Assembly: GCF_002127965.1 (NCBI RefSeq)
Contig: NZ_CP018787.1
Coordinates: 1,364,001-1,428,000 of the forward strand
DNA from: Oxalobacter formigenes
GTDB lineage: Bacteria; Pseudomonadota; Gammaproteobacteria; Burkholderiales; Burkholderiaceae_D
Direction of reading: 5' to 3'
Length of the DNA stretch: 64,000 nt
Below the pieces are notes generated by a model. It ran no database searches and was not told where the DNA came from. It saw only the letters and a list, made by a program, of their open reading frames with translations. Below, piece after piece: positions 20,201 to 27,958 of the stretch (position 1 is the first letter of the stretch; the number at the start of each line of letters is the position of its first letter). The position numbers were made by a program, and so were the translations under genes.

Positions 20201-21970
20201 GCTGACAGTTCCCCATATACTGCTCATGGAAGAGTTTATTTTCATTTCTCCCCCGCCTGTTTTTTTGATGGCGGAATCAGAACTGATGTAGAGAGAATCC
20301 CTGTTGTTGTCAGTACCGAAGTAATTGACATCACCTATTTGCAGTTGCTGACCCTGAGCGATATTGAAATTAGCGGAAGAGGCGCTCAACAAATACAAAA
20401 ATCCGCCTGCACCGGAGGTATTCCCGGAAATGGCGGGTGTGGGTGACGTTTTTGTCACGTTGAAGTCAAGATTCCCTGTCTGAAGATAGATCGCTCCTCC
20501 TTTTTGGGAGGATGAGTTGTTTATGAATGCAGTGTCAGTCATGCTCAGTGAGCCTTGAACTACTGTGATGGCTCCTCCTAATGAACCGGCCTGATTTTCT
20601 TCAAAACGTGTTCCACTTCCCAGATGTACATCCGATAGCTGGGCATAAATCGCTCCACCGTAGGAAGATGCTGTGTTGTTCTGGAAAACTGTGCTGGTTG
20701 TCGCAAGCTTTCCGCTTTCACTCTGGGTAGTAATGGAACCGCTTGTAACGTATAACGCGCCACCATTTCCATTTGCCGTGTTATTTTTCAGGGTTGTGTG
20801 ATTGATGTTTATAGTCGATGAATTTGCGTAAACTGCTCCGCCCTTGGAAGCTTCGTTGCCTTCTACCACCGTTTCGTCCGAAAGATTCAAAAAACCATCC
20901 TTCAAATAAAATGCACCACCACTTCCTCCGTTGGCAGCAGTATTATTCTTGAGCGTCGTTCCCGAGATATTGGCAGTCCCCTCAATATAAAAAGCGCCTC
21001 CAGTCGCTTTTTCTGCCGCTACCTTATTTGATTCGACAAGCGTATTCTGATTGAGGGTCAATATTCCGTGAACTCTGATTGCACCTCCGTCTGTTATTGC
21101 CGAGTTTTCACGGATAATCGCACTTTCACCGAATGTCACTGAACCGGAAGCATCTATTGCTCCACCACGGACTGCCTCGTTTTTTTTCGACAAGAGCATT
21201 TTTTCCGAAGATAACTGCGCTGTCTGCGTCACCATCTACAAAAATGGCACCTCCTCCATTAGATTGGGACCATGGACCTATAACGACAGCTGCCTGGTTA
21301 CTGATGAGTTTGGCATTCTCACCAAAAGTGACGCCTTTATTGGAGTAAATTGCGCCTCCTCCTTTTGTCGCTTCTCCTGAAGAATAATTATTGAGAAACG
21401 AGACGTTGTCACCGAAAATAATTTTACCGCCGGTGCTGGTTATGACTCCCTGTTTAACAGGTATAAGGTCGGGTCTCCAATTTTGAATAGTAAGAGGGCC
21501 TTCCGAAATAATTTTGATGTCTGTTCCATCAGCGATGAGCCATGCGTCCCCGACAGTCTTCCCTCCATCGTAAATACCTGACTGGAAACGGTATTCGTTT
21601 CTGTTTCCCTCTGTTTTTGCAATTATTCCGGTTACAGATTTTCCGTCAGCGCCTTTCCAATTCTCTTCATCGGTGGCGGCTCCCGTTTCTGAGTTGCCCG
21701 TGTAGTAATAGATAGGCTCGGCATTCGCGTTTCCCACACTTGCTGCAGCAAAGATCCCTATTTCTGCCAATGTCAGGAGTATATTTTTCAGGCGTTTTTT
21801 CCTCTGGACGGCATAATGCTCGTCAATCAGCCTGTCGAGTGCCTTTTTTGATCGGGTTAATTGGGTTACCCCCCCCCCCCCCCCCCCCCCCCCGATGGGA
21901 AAAGAGGGTGTGACGGCCTTGCATCAATGTCTGCATCAGTGTCACAAGCTATATATTCGGCAGCGCTCAT
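17231..21970 (-). CDS. Phase-variable Pmp-like autotransporter (OFF as written)
   Basis: Reading from ATG 21970 (AAGGA nine bases upstream), 25 codons lead into a G25 tract, which ends in TAA. With 26 (or 23) Gs the frame continues into SKKALDRLIDEHYAVQRKKR, a long positively charged signal sequence (NILLTLAEIGIFAAASVGNANA), then the passenger. An A8 run at 21180-21187 breaks the frame again; A7 restores it. The ON protein would be about 1,579 residues. The passenger has about 12 GGAI/GGAxY repeats with FxxN-type motifs (FQNN, FEEN, FINN), as in Chlamydia Pmp adhesins, then a serine/glycine-rich beta-helix region. The C-terminal 270 residues are an autotransporter beta-barrel ending LKINRQFD. 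It is probably a surface adhesin. No ATG or GTG lies between the G tract and the signal peptide, so the tract must be translated. Confidence 0.88.
21180..21187 (-). repeat. A8 homopolymer, frame-breaking
   Basis: On the coding strand GAA AAA AAA CGA leads to a short out-of-frame end. With one A fewer the reading is GAA AAA AAC GAG GCA, joining VEK to NEAVRGGAIDAS and continuing to the beta-barrel. This is either a second slippage switch or a sequencing or assembly indel. Confidence 0.85.
21869..21893 (-). repeat. G25 homopolymer contingency tract
   Basis: Twenty-five Cs on the plus strand, that is G25 on the coding strand, after codon 25 of the autotransporter. At this length translation reads eight glycines and stops at TAA. 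Lengths equal to 2 modulo 3 keep the frame open. True length in a population is likely to vary. Confidence 0.9.
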
Positions 21971-22058
21971 CGAAATTTTTCCTTGAAGGTTTTAAACGGA
22001 TGTTCCATGAGACGGATTGTTCATAATCTCGAAAGGAAATGTCTCGTTTTCTCTCCTG

Positions 22059-22064
22059 ATTATA
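22059..22064 (-). promoter_or_regulatory. Candidate -10 box for the autotransporter
   Basis: A perfect TATAAT on the minus strand about 90 bases before ATG 21970. The -35 region is poor; TTTCTTTCAAGAAA, a dyad, lies at about the right distance and could be a protein-binding site instead. Confidence 0.4.
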
Positions 22065-22874
22065 CCTGTAAAAATTTCTTGAAAGAAATATTACTCAAGC
22101 CATCAAAATTTTATTTATACATGTCATTCGGGCATGTTCGTTTATTGAAGCGTTTCGATGCAATATTGAAATTTTGAATCGGCAACTGAAAATACGCGGG
22201 CCAACATGAAAATGTCTTTCTTCTTACTTGTAAGAAAAGGATGTCTTGCAAACTACCGGCGAAGGGTGTTGAAGGATTTGCCTGGCGGCTGGTCCCTGGT
22301 TTGGCCATGATCCGGCAAAGTATGGAAAAGTCAGTTAACGAAGCCGATACGTTTGTGCTGTTTATCAAACTGATACGTTTTATTGACAAAAAATTCGGCT
22401 GCCAATCCAGCAGGAATTTTATGGATCACTATTTTTCTGTCTTTTATTAAAAAACATCGATCTTTCCAAACTTTCCTGTTTTATTTCTGCCAAAGACATT
22501 CCGGTACGCGAAAAAGATCTGAAAGCGGATCGTGCATTTATCGCTACGTTCACATTTTTAATCGCGCAAGGGCTTTTTGTTTTAAAACCTGTCGCAGCCG
22601 GTTTTATTATTTTGGGTTTTTGAAGATATTTCTGTTTTTTTAGTGTTTTTGCTGGCTTTTTTTAGTAAAAACAGAGGTGTTTCACAGGATGTGATTTATC
22701 TGAGGACAAAATAGTGAAAATGGCTGTTGCTTTCTCACAAATTCCCTGAAAAATTGTCCTGGATCACTGCTTCACATGTTTTGAAAAATGTATAGTAATA
22801 ATAACGGAACGATGTTGTAAGAAAAACCGAAGTATTTCGTTGTAAACCCAATTTTTTTATAAGGAGTAATTAAA
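22065..22874. other. Long AT-rich region without a supported gene
   Basis: About 800 bases upstream of the autotransporter promoter and of the next gene. Short frames occur on both strands (for example 22241-22450 plus and 22111-22389 minus) but none has a ribosome binding site with family features. The region may hold regulatory sequence for either flanking gene. AAGGAG at 22861-22866 belongs to the next gene. Confidence 0.5.
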
Positions 22875-23378
22875 TTGGAAACCATGCTCATTTTCTTAAC
22901 ATTAAGCGTTTTCATTTTCGGTGGCCTGATCGTCATGCAGTTGTATGTTTTGCGTAAAAAACGCAAGGATGCCGACGAAACACGGGCACAGCTCGAGCAA
23001 ATGCTCGTGCGCAAGTGCCGTCAGTCCATTTCCAAGTACCGCATGCATTTTTATCGTACGCCAAAAACCGATTTGGGTTTTCTGACTCAGGTAAGGCTCA
23101 GTCATGAAGCATGTATGCCTGAATTCTTCATTGCATTCGGCGATATGGCTTCGGAAGTCCTTGGCTATGCCAAATTCACGCAGACCGAATCTCACGGTCA
23201 CCGGCAGACATACACACTGACGGAAATTCTGCCTGCTGGTGTGGAAGCTCCCTATCCTGTCATGTCTTTGGACAGCGAGCTTTACACACTCGATGAAGCG
23301 GTCAGAACGCGTGAAACGATTGATACGACGATCAACAAGATAGTGGACATTCGTGCCCAGGCGGCTGCGGCCAATTAA
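22875..23378 (+). CDS. Membrane-anchored protein of unknown function
   Basis: A 167-residue protein with one N-terminal membrane helix (LIFLTLSVFIFGGLIVMQLYVL) followed by a basic KKRK stretch, a short coiled coil and a mostly cytoplasmic domain. No family is recognised. The start is a TTG at 22875, supported by AAGGAG eight bases upstream; the next ATG at 22884 would be 17 bases away, too far. The gene stands alone with its own terminator at 23405-23459. Confidence 0.65.
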   Translation: METMLIFLTLSVFIFGGLIVMQLYVLRKKRKDADETRAQLEQMLVRKCRQSISKYRMHFYRTPKTDLGFLTQVRLSHEACMPEFFIAFGDMASEVLGYAKFTQTESHGHRQTYTLTEILPAGVEAPYPVMSLDSELYTLDEAVRTRETIDTTINKIVDIRAQAAAAN

Positions 23379-23404
23379 AGGCGTGAGTTTTGTCCTGACA
23401 GGAT

Positions 23405-23459
23405 TGCGATGACACCTCCTTCGATCCGGGTGGATGTATCCACCCGGTCGGTCATCGCA
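23405..23459 (+). terminator. Nested hairpin terminator
   Basis: An outer stem TGCGATGAC/GTCATCGCA encloses an inner stem CCGGGTGGA/TCCACCCGG with a four-base loop, followed by TTTTTCGTTTT. It ends the preceding gene. Confidence 0.75.
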
Positions 23460-23508
23460 TTTTTCGTTTTACGGCATTTTTTATTAATGAGCATGTTTGT
23501 TTGAAGAT

Positions 23509-23526
23509 AATCCCGAATACGGGATT
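23509..23526 (+). terminator. Possible small terminator
   Basis: AATCCCG pairs with CGGGATT over a four-base loop, followed by a T run. It may be a back-up terminator for the plus strand. Confidence 0.4.
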
Positions 23527-23576
23527 TTTTTTAGAGGCCGTTTGTCGGCCTGTTCAGGTTCGGGTGTCGGGATAAT

Positions 23577-23614
23577 AAAAAAACCGGCAAAATCTGCGGA
23601 GTTTGCCGGTTTTT
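23577..23614. terminator. Terminator after purC
   Basis: AAAAACCGGCAAA pairs with TTTGCCGGTTTTT around a ten-base loop. It is placed downstream of the minus-strand purC stop. Confidence 0.75.
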
Positions 23615-23666
23615 TGTTTGTGTCATCATTATTGAGTCATGACGACCGTGAATGGTTTCGTTCCGA

Positions 23667-24371
23667 TCAGGCGCGGAAGCAATCCGACAAGGCAGAGCCT
23701 GCGACCTTGTTCTTGCCGCTCATGTCGTATGCGCGGCAACCGTTGGCGCTGACTTCGTCAATCAGCATCAGCTTGCCGGTTTCAGCGTCTTTGCCCCATT
23801 CGATCTTGATGTCCCAGAGGTCCAGACCTTTCTGTTTGAACAGGTCGTGAATCAGTCCCATCGCCTTGGCGTTCAGGGCAACCAGTTCCTTGAGTGTATC
23901 GGCGTCCATCATGCCCAAAGCGACGATGGAGTCATGAACGATCAATGGATCGCCGCCTTCGTCGTCCTTGATGGTGATTTCAAAAACAGGTGTATCGAAT
24001 ACCATGCCGTCTTTTGCGCCCGGAACGGTTTTGTAACGGCGGATGAAACTGCCGGTGCCTCTCCAGCGGCAAACCCATTCCAGACCCGGTTTGAAAGTGA
24101 CGGCCTTGCGGACAATCATGGACATGTTGTCCAGATCGGAAGAAACCATATGGGTTGGAACACCATTGTCAGCCAGATATTTGAAAATGGTCGATGTCAT
24201 GGACAGGCAGGCGAAGCCCTGACCGTCGAGCAGGGAGTCAGATACGTTGTTTCCACCCGGATCGACTTCACCTTTATCGTTCTTGGTAACACGATCGGTG
24301 AATTTCAGTTCCAGAGTGTAGTCACCGTGGCTGTATACATCTTTTGTTTTTCCGCGCTGCAGGAGTGCCAT
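23667..24371 (-). CDS. purC: SAICAR synthetase
   Basis: A 234-residue phosphoribosylaminoimidazole-succinocarboxamide synthase. It catalyses ATP-dependent joining of aspartate to CAIR in purine synthesis in the cytoplasm. Recognisable parts are LLQRGKTKDVYSHGD at the N-terminus (ATP-binding strand), VCRWRGTGSFIRRY, PVFEITIKDDEGGDPLI and LWDIKIEWGKDAETGKLMLIDEVS near the end. The sequence is of the shorter, divergent PurC type. The start is at 24371 (MALLQRGKTK) with AAGGA ten bases upstream; 14 upstream codons are unlike the family. It stands alone, with a terminator at 23577-23614. Confidence 0.92.
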   Translation of the reverse strand: MALLQRGKTKDVYSHGDYTLELKFTDRVTKNDKGEVDPGGNNVSDSLLDGQGFACLSMTSTIFKYLADNGVPTHMVSSDLDNMSMIVRKAVTFKPGLEWVCRWRGTGSFIRRYKTVPGAKDGMVFDTPVFEITIKDDEGGDPLIVHDSIVALGMMDADTLKELVALNAKAMGLIHDLFKQKGLDLWDIKIEWGKDAETGKLMLIDEVSANGCRAYDMSGKNKVAGSALSDCFRA

Positions 24372-24871
24372 TTTACAAATTTCCTTATGAATAAAAAACG
24401 GTTGAAACGGCAAGTAATGCCGGATTTTTCGCTATTTTATGCCGATTCTTTATCAAATAGAAACAAAAATCTGTTGGCATTCTTCCGATTTATTGAATAC
24501 AGGAGTCGGGAAAAAAAGTTTCTCCATAAAAATGTCGCATGACTGCCACGTGGCATTTCATTGATACATTAACCGGTTTTGGCCTGATTTCTGCCAATCT
24601 CGTGTGTTGCCGGAAAAATCCTGACATTGCCATCTATTTCATGTGTCTGTTTTTTTTACCTGTTTTTCCTGTTCGGCTGAAACGGTAAACTGACAGCGTT
24701 TATGAAGCAATGTCATGAAGGCGTCAATTTTCTGCGGGATTCTTTCTCATATTGCCATTGGCAAATACGTGAATGATTCGACAGTGTTATGATGCGATTT
24801 ATATAATCGAACCCATCCAGTAATGGTTCCCTTTTTTACTCGTTGTAAAGAATATCTGAAAGGATTTTGAA
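24372..24871. other. Divergent promoter region of purC and flavin reductase gene
   Basis: About 500 bases with no supported gene. It holds the ribosome binding site of purC at its left edge and a promoter candidate for the flavin reductase at 24778-24807. I see no PurR-like or riboswitch structure I can defend. Confidence 0.5.
24778..24807 (+). promoter_or_regulatory. Candidate sigma-70 promoter
   Basis: TCGACA (24778-24783), an 18-base spacer and TATAAT (24802-24807), about 65 bases before the flavin reductase ATG. Confidence 0.5.
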
Positions 24872-25447
24872 ATGAGTCACTTCCGTCCTGTTCCGCTTGA
24901 ATTTGCCACCCGTCTGATCAACCACGGGCCAACCATTATGGTCACCAGTCGCAGCAGGGATGGAGAAAAAAAGAATATCATGACGGCGGCATGGTCAACG
25001 CTTGTCGAGTTCGACCCTCCCCGTCTGGTCGTCGTGATCAACAAGGATTCCTATACACGGGAACTTCTTGAAGAAAGCGGTGTTTTCGCTGTTTGCGTTC
25101 CTGCCGCCCATTTTATCGATACGGTTTACGGTGTCGGAAGCACGACTGGAAAAGTGGAAGACAAATTTGCGAGCTTCGGTATTGAAACGGTCGCCAGTCC
25201 CGAGCTGGACATTCCTGTCATCGAAAAAGGATGTGTCGCCTGGCTGGAATGCCGTCTCCTGCCGGAACCGGGCCCACAGGACAGGTACGATACCTGTTTC
25301 GGTGAAGTCGTCTCGGCCGCAGCGGATGAGCGGGTATTTAAGGACGGTCTGTGGAATTTCAACAAGGATAATATCAACCTGCATACCATCCACCATCTCG
25401 GCGGAGGTACTTTCGTCATGAGTGGAGACATGATCAGCGCGAAATAA
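24872..25447 (+). CDS. Flavin reductase-like FMN-binding protein
   Basis: A 191-residue protein of the DIM6/NTAB flavin reductase family. The split-barrel FMN-binding core shows GPTIMVTSRSRDGEKKNIMTAAW at residues 19-41, FDPPRLVVVINKDSYTRELLEE, and a mid-protein VYGVGSTTGKVEDKF. The C-terminal LHHLGGGTF-like end also fits. Such proteins bind FMN as dimers and reduce flavin or act on small substrates; the partner is unknown. ATG 24872 follows AAAGGA at 24859-24864. It is monocistronic, ending with a terminator at 25531-25554. Confidence 0.88.
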   Translation: MSHFRPVPLEFATRLINHGPTIMVTSRSRDGEKKNIMTAAWSTLVEFDPPRLVVVINKDSYTRELLEESGVFAVCVPAAHFIDTVYGVGSTTGKVEDKFASFGIETVASPELDIPVIEKGCVAWLECRLLPEPGPQDRYDTCFGEVVSAAADERVFKDGLWNFNKDNINLHTIHHLGGGTFVMSGDMISAK

Positions 25448-25530
25448 CTTGAAGTTTTTTTTGTAATTTATTGATAACAAATTGAAAATACAATTTTTAA
25501 AATTGTAAGATACACGTAGTATTCATATTG

Positions 25531-25554
25531 ACAGGATGCCTTTTGGCATCCTGT
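25531..25554 (+). terminator. Intrinsic terminator
   Basis: ACAGGATGCC pairs with GGCATCCTGT over TTTT, followed by a T-rich stretch; it ends the flavin reductase transcript. Confidence 0.85.
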
Positions 25555-25894
25555 TTTATATTCGGAATTTCTCCACCCATCTCCTCCACTTCGAAACCAA
25601 AAGTGTTGCAAAAAACATGCTGGATTTGATTTGCCTGAAACCGGTTTTACGGAATCTGACCGGTTTTTGCCGTTAAACAAGGTCTTTTGCAGACGCGATT
25701 TTACATTGTGATGAGTTTCTCCATTTTTTACTGGAATCACTCATGAATTCGCGCTCCCTGACTGTCGGTTTCACTCTCTTCATTTGTTCGTCTCCTGCGA
25801 TCAAGCCGGAAGAAAAGACCGGTTCTTTCATGATCGCCACTCTGGATGGTTCCTGCCAGTTTTCCTGTCCATTTTCAGACCAGTTGAAGCCATC
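25555..25894. other. Intergenic, no gene seen
   Basis: 340 bases before the heptosyltransferase. The plus frame of that gene is open back to 25784, but the extra residues do not resemble the family. I see no clear promoter. Confidence 0.45.
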
Positions 25895-27151
25895 ATGAAC
25901 ATCATAGCCATCCGTGACGATTCCAGAGTCGACGAAGTCAACGAAACTCCGTCCCCCGTAAACTCTTCCAGTAACCAGAGCAGCGGTTATTCCCTTATGC
26001 CTCCCGAAATGCCGACGCAAAAAGGTCCGGCAGGGATTTTGTACGACTTCAATGACGGAGCCCGCCTCTTTCTTCCTCCGGGAGAGTGGCATGCGCAAAT
26101 CATTGATGCCGATACCGGCAATATCCTTTTTTCCTGCGATTCCGAAGGCGGTTGGGTCTCCAGCACCAAAAAGTATTTCGTCAATTTCGGGTTCAAGGTC
26201 TGGAAACGGGGACAGAAAGAGCCGCTTTTCGAACACAATCTTGATCTGAAAAACCAGAATGTCATCATCAGTTTTCCTGTCGGGACGCTGGGTGACCTGA
26301 TCGGATGGTTCCCCTATGCGGAGCGTTTCCAAAAACAGCATGGATGCAAGCTGGAATGTACGATGGGGCAGCTGATTATCGATCTGTTCAAGGAACAGTA
26401 TCCGGATATCATTTTTTCCACCCCTGAAACCGTCAAGACCAAAAAGCCGTACGCCACTTATCGCGTCGGTCTTTTTTTTGGAGGCGATCTGGATCATCAG
26501 CCGATGGATTTCCGGCAGGTCGGATTGCACCGGACGGCCGGTTATATTCTGGGCGTCGATCCGACTGAAGAAAGGCCACGCCTGAAACTGGGATCGAAAA
26601 GACAAATTGAAGAACCTTATGTCTGTATAGCGACCCAGTCTTCCTGTCAGGCGAAATACTGGAACAACGGTTATGGCTGGAATCAGGTGATCGACCATCT
26701 TAAAAAAGCCGGATACCGTGTCTTGTGTATCGACCGGGAAGCGACTTATGGACAGGGATTTGTCTGGAACCACATCCCCTATGGCGCGGAAGACTGCACC
26801 GGCGCCCTTCCCTTGCAGGAACGCATTGCCCTTCTGGAACACGCTGACTTTTTCATCGGCCTTGGCAGTGGCCTGTCATGGCTGGCCTGGGCCAGCAATA
26901 TCCCGGTTATTTTGATCAGCGGGTTTTCCTTGCCCAATTGCGAGTTTTACACCCCATATCGCGTTATCAACACGCATGGCTGTTTCGGATGCTGGGATGA
27001 CGTGAATATCAATTTCGACCACAAGGATTTTTTCTGGTGCCCGAGACACAAAGGCACCGACCGGCAATACGAATGCACGCGCCTGATTACCGGGCAGCAG
27101 GTTATCAATCAAGTCGAACGTGTAAGGCAGTCACTGAAAAAACCGTCCTGA
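25895..27151 (+). CDS. Autotransporter O-heptosyltransferase, TibC-like
   Basis: A 418-residue cytoplasmic glycosyltransferase of the bacterial autotransporter heptosyltransferase family (TibC, AAH). These enzymes add heptose to serines of autotransporter passengers before export. The visible family pattern is an N-terminal beta-rich part (ILYDFNDGARLFLPPGEWHAQ), then ISFPVGTLGDLIGWFPYAERF, a GT-B nucleotide-sugar region (YVCIATQSSCQAKYWNN and DFFIGLGSGLSWLAWAS), and the cysteine finger CFGC...FWCPRH...YEC that binds iron in TibC. ATG 25895 starts MNIIAIRDD; upstream codons are ignored. The likely client is the large autotransporter at 17231-21970, but the two are not adjacent. Confidence 0.9.
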   Translation: MNIIAIRDDSRVDEVNETPSPVNSSSNQSSGYSLMPPEMPTQKGPAGILYDFNDGARLFLPPGEWHAQIIDADTGNILFSCDSEGGWVSSTKKYFVNFGFKVWKRGQKEPLFEHNLDLKNQNVIISFPVGTLGDLIGWFPYAERFQKQHGCKLECTMGQLIIDLFKEQYPDIIFSTPETVKTKKPYATYRVGLFFGGDLDHQPMDFRQVGLHRTAGYILGVDPTEERPRLKLGSKRQIEEPYVCIATQSSCQAKYWNNGYGWNQVIDHLKKAGYRVLCIDREATYGQGFVWNHIPYGAEDCTGALPLQERIALLEHADFFIGLGSGLSWLAWASNIPVILISGFSLPNCEFYTPYRVINTHGCFGCWDDVNINFDHKDFFWCPRHKGTDRQYECTRLITGQQVINQVERVRQSLKKPS

Positions 27152-27516
27152 TCTGAAGTCCTGATCCGAAAAAAAGCAGACAGTTTACGGTCAATGGAAC
27201 GTAAATCGACCGCAATGCCGTGCAGATCCTGCTTGGCGCTGAATTTGCCATTCAGAAAAAAATGAAGCTTTATGTCGGATGCGATGGCCTGACCGGTAAT
27301 GAGTCCCGCAATCATGGCGCACAGATCCAGTGGCAGATGAAGTTCTGGGTTGGTACGCCTGAGATGCAATTCGTCAGGAAAACAGGATGTCGGAGACGGC
27401 ATCCTGTTTTTTTGTAGTGCATCATGTCTGTTCACACGGATTTGGGTATTATCTCATTCAGCTTCATTTGAAAAAACTTTGTGATCCGTTTTAAGACATT
27501 ATGGAATCGGGAAATC
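27152..27516. other. Intergenic with one terminator
   Basis: About 360 bases between the heptosyltransferase and the lipoprotein gene. A 65-codon plus frame at 27220-27417 has no ribosome binding site or recognisable family. A hairpin at 27382-27407 precedes an eight-T run. Confidence 0.45.
27382..27407 (+). terminator. Intrinsic terminator
   Basis: ACAGGATG pairs with CATCCTGT with a ten-base loop, followed by a T run. It resembles the stem at 25531-25554. Confidence 0.75.
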
Positions 27517-27894
27517 ATGAAAAAGATCGCTCTATTATGTGCCGCTTGCGTCTTGGTACTGACAGCGTGCCAGTCAACAGGAAACAGTCCGGACATCACG
27601 GCAAAACCGGACAGTCACAATGCCCGTATCGCACTGGATGTTGAGGGACGATATGAGGTCGGCAAGCCGGTTACCGGCACTGACATTCGCGAGGTATGGA
27701 TCAAGAGTGGGAACCGTTATGCCGTTACGCTGGCAAACGGCATCAATGTCAGTGGCATGTATACATGGGATATTTCCGGCAGCCGGATCGTTCTGGATAT
27801 CCGGGGCGACCGGAGCCCTTTTTTCGTGGGCGAGAATTTCCTGAAGTATGAGGGATCGGGCAAACAGAAAGACTGGACGTTCCAGAAGATGTGA
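27517..27894 (+). CDS. Small lipoprotein, unknown function
   Basis: A 125-residue protein starting MKKIALLCAACVLVLTAC, a type II signal peptide with lipobox LTAC and +2 residue Gln, which suggests outer-membrane sorting. The mature part is a small beta-rich domain with GRYEVGKPVTGTDIREVWIKSG and GMYTWDISGSRIVLDI. The pattern of alternating strands recalls NlpE-N/copper-resistance-like or META-type folds, but I cannot assign it. The gene is single, with its own terminator shared with the convergent histidine phosphatase. Confidence 0.75.
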   Translation: MKKIALLCAACVLVLTACQSTGNSPDITAKPDSHNARIALDVEGRYEVGKPVTGTDIREVWIKSGNRYAVTLANGINVSGMYTWDISGSRIVLDIRGDRSPFFVGENFLKYEGSGKQKDWTFQKM

Positions 27895-27922
27895 ACCATT
27901 GTCCGGTTTGGATCGCCGTTTG

Positions 27923-27958
27923 AAAAACGCGTCATTTCCTTATGCATGACGCGTTTTT
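27923..27958. terminator. Bidirectional intrinsic terminator
   Basis: AAAAACGCGTCA pairs with TGACGCGTTTTT (12 bp) between convergent lipoprotein and phosphatase genes. Confidence 0.85.

Noticed and set aside
22241-22643. Small plus-strand frames in the gap upstream of the membrane protein gene
   Set aside because: No ribosome binding sites, no motifs, and phenylalanine-rich low-complexity composition.
25673-26842. 389-codon minus-strand open frame across the heptosyltransferase
   Set aside because: It is antisense of a clearly recognised gene and its composition (Phe/Arg/Gln rich) is typical of such mirror frames.
27220-27417. 65-codon frame downstream of the heptosyltransferase
   Set aside because: No recognisable family and it ends in the terminator; probably random.
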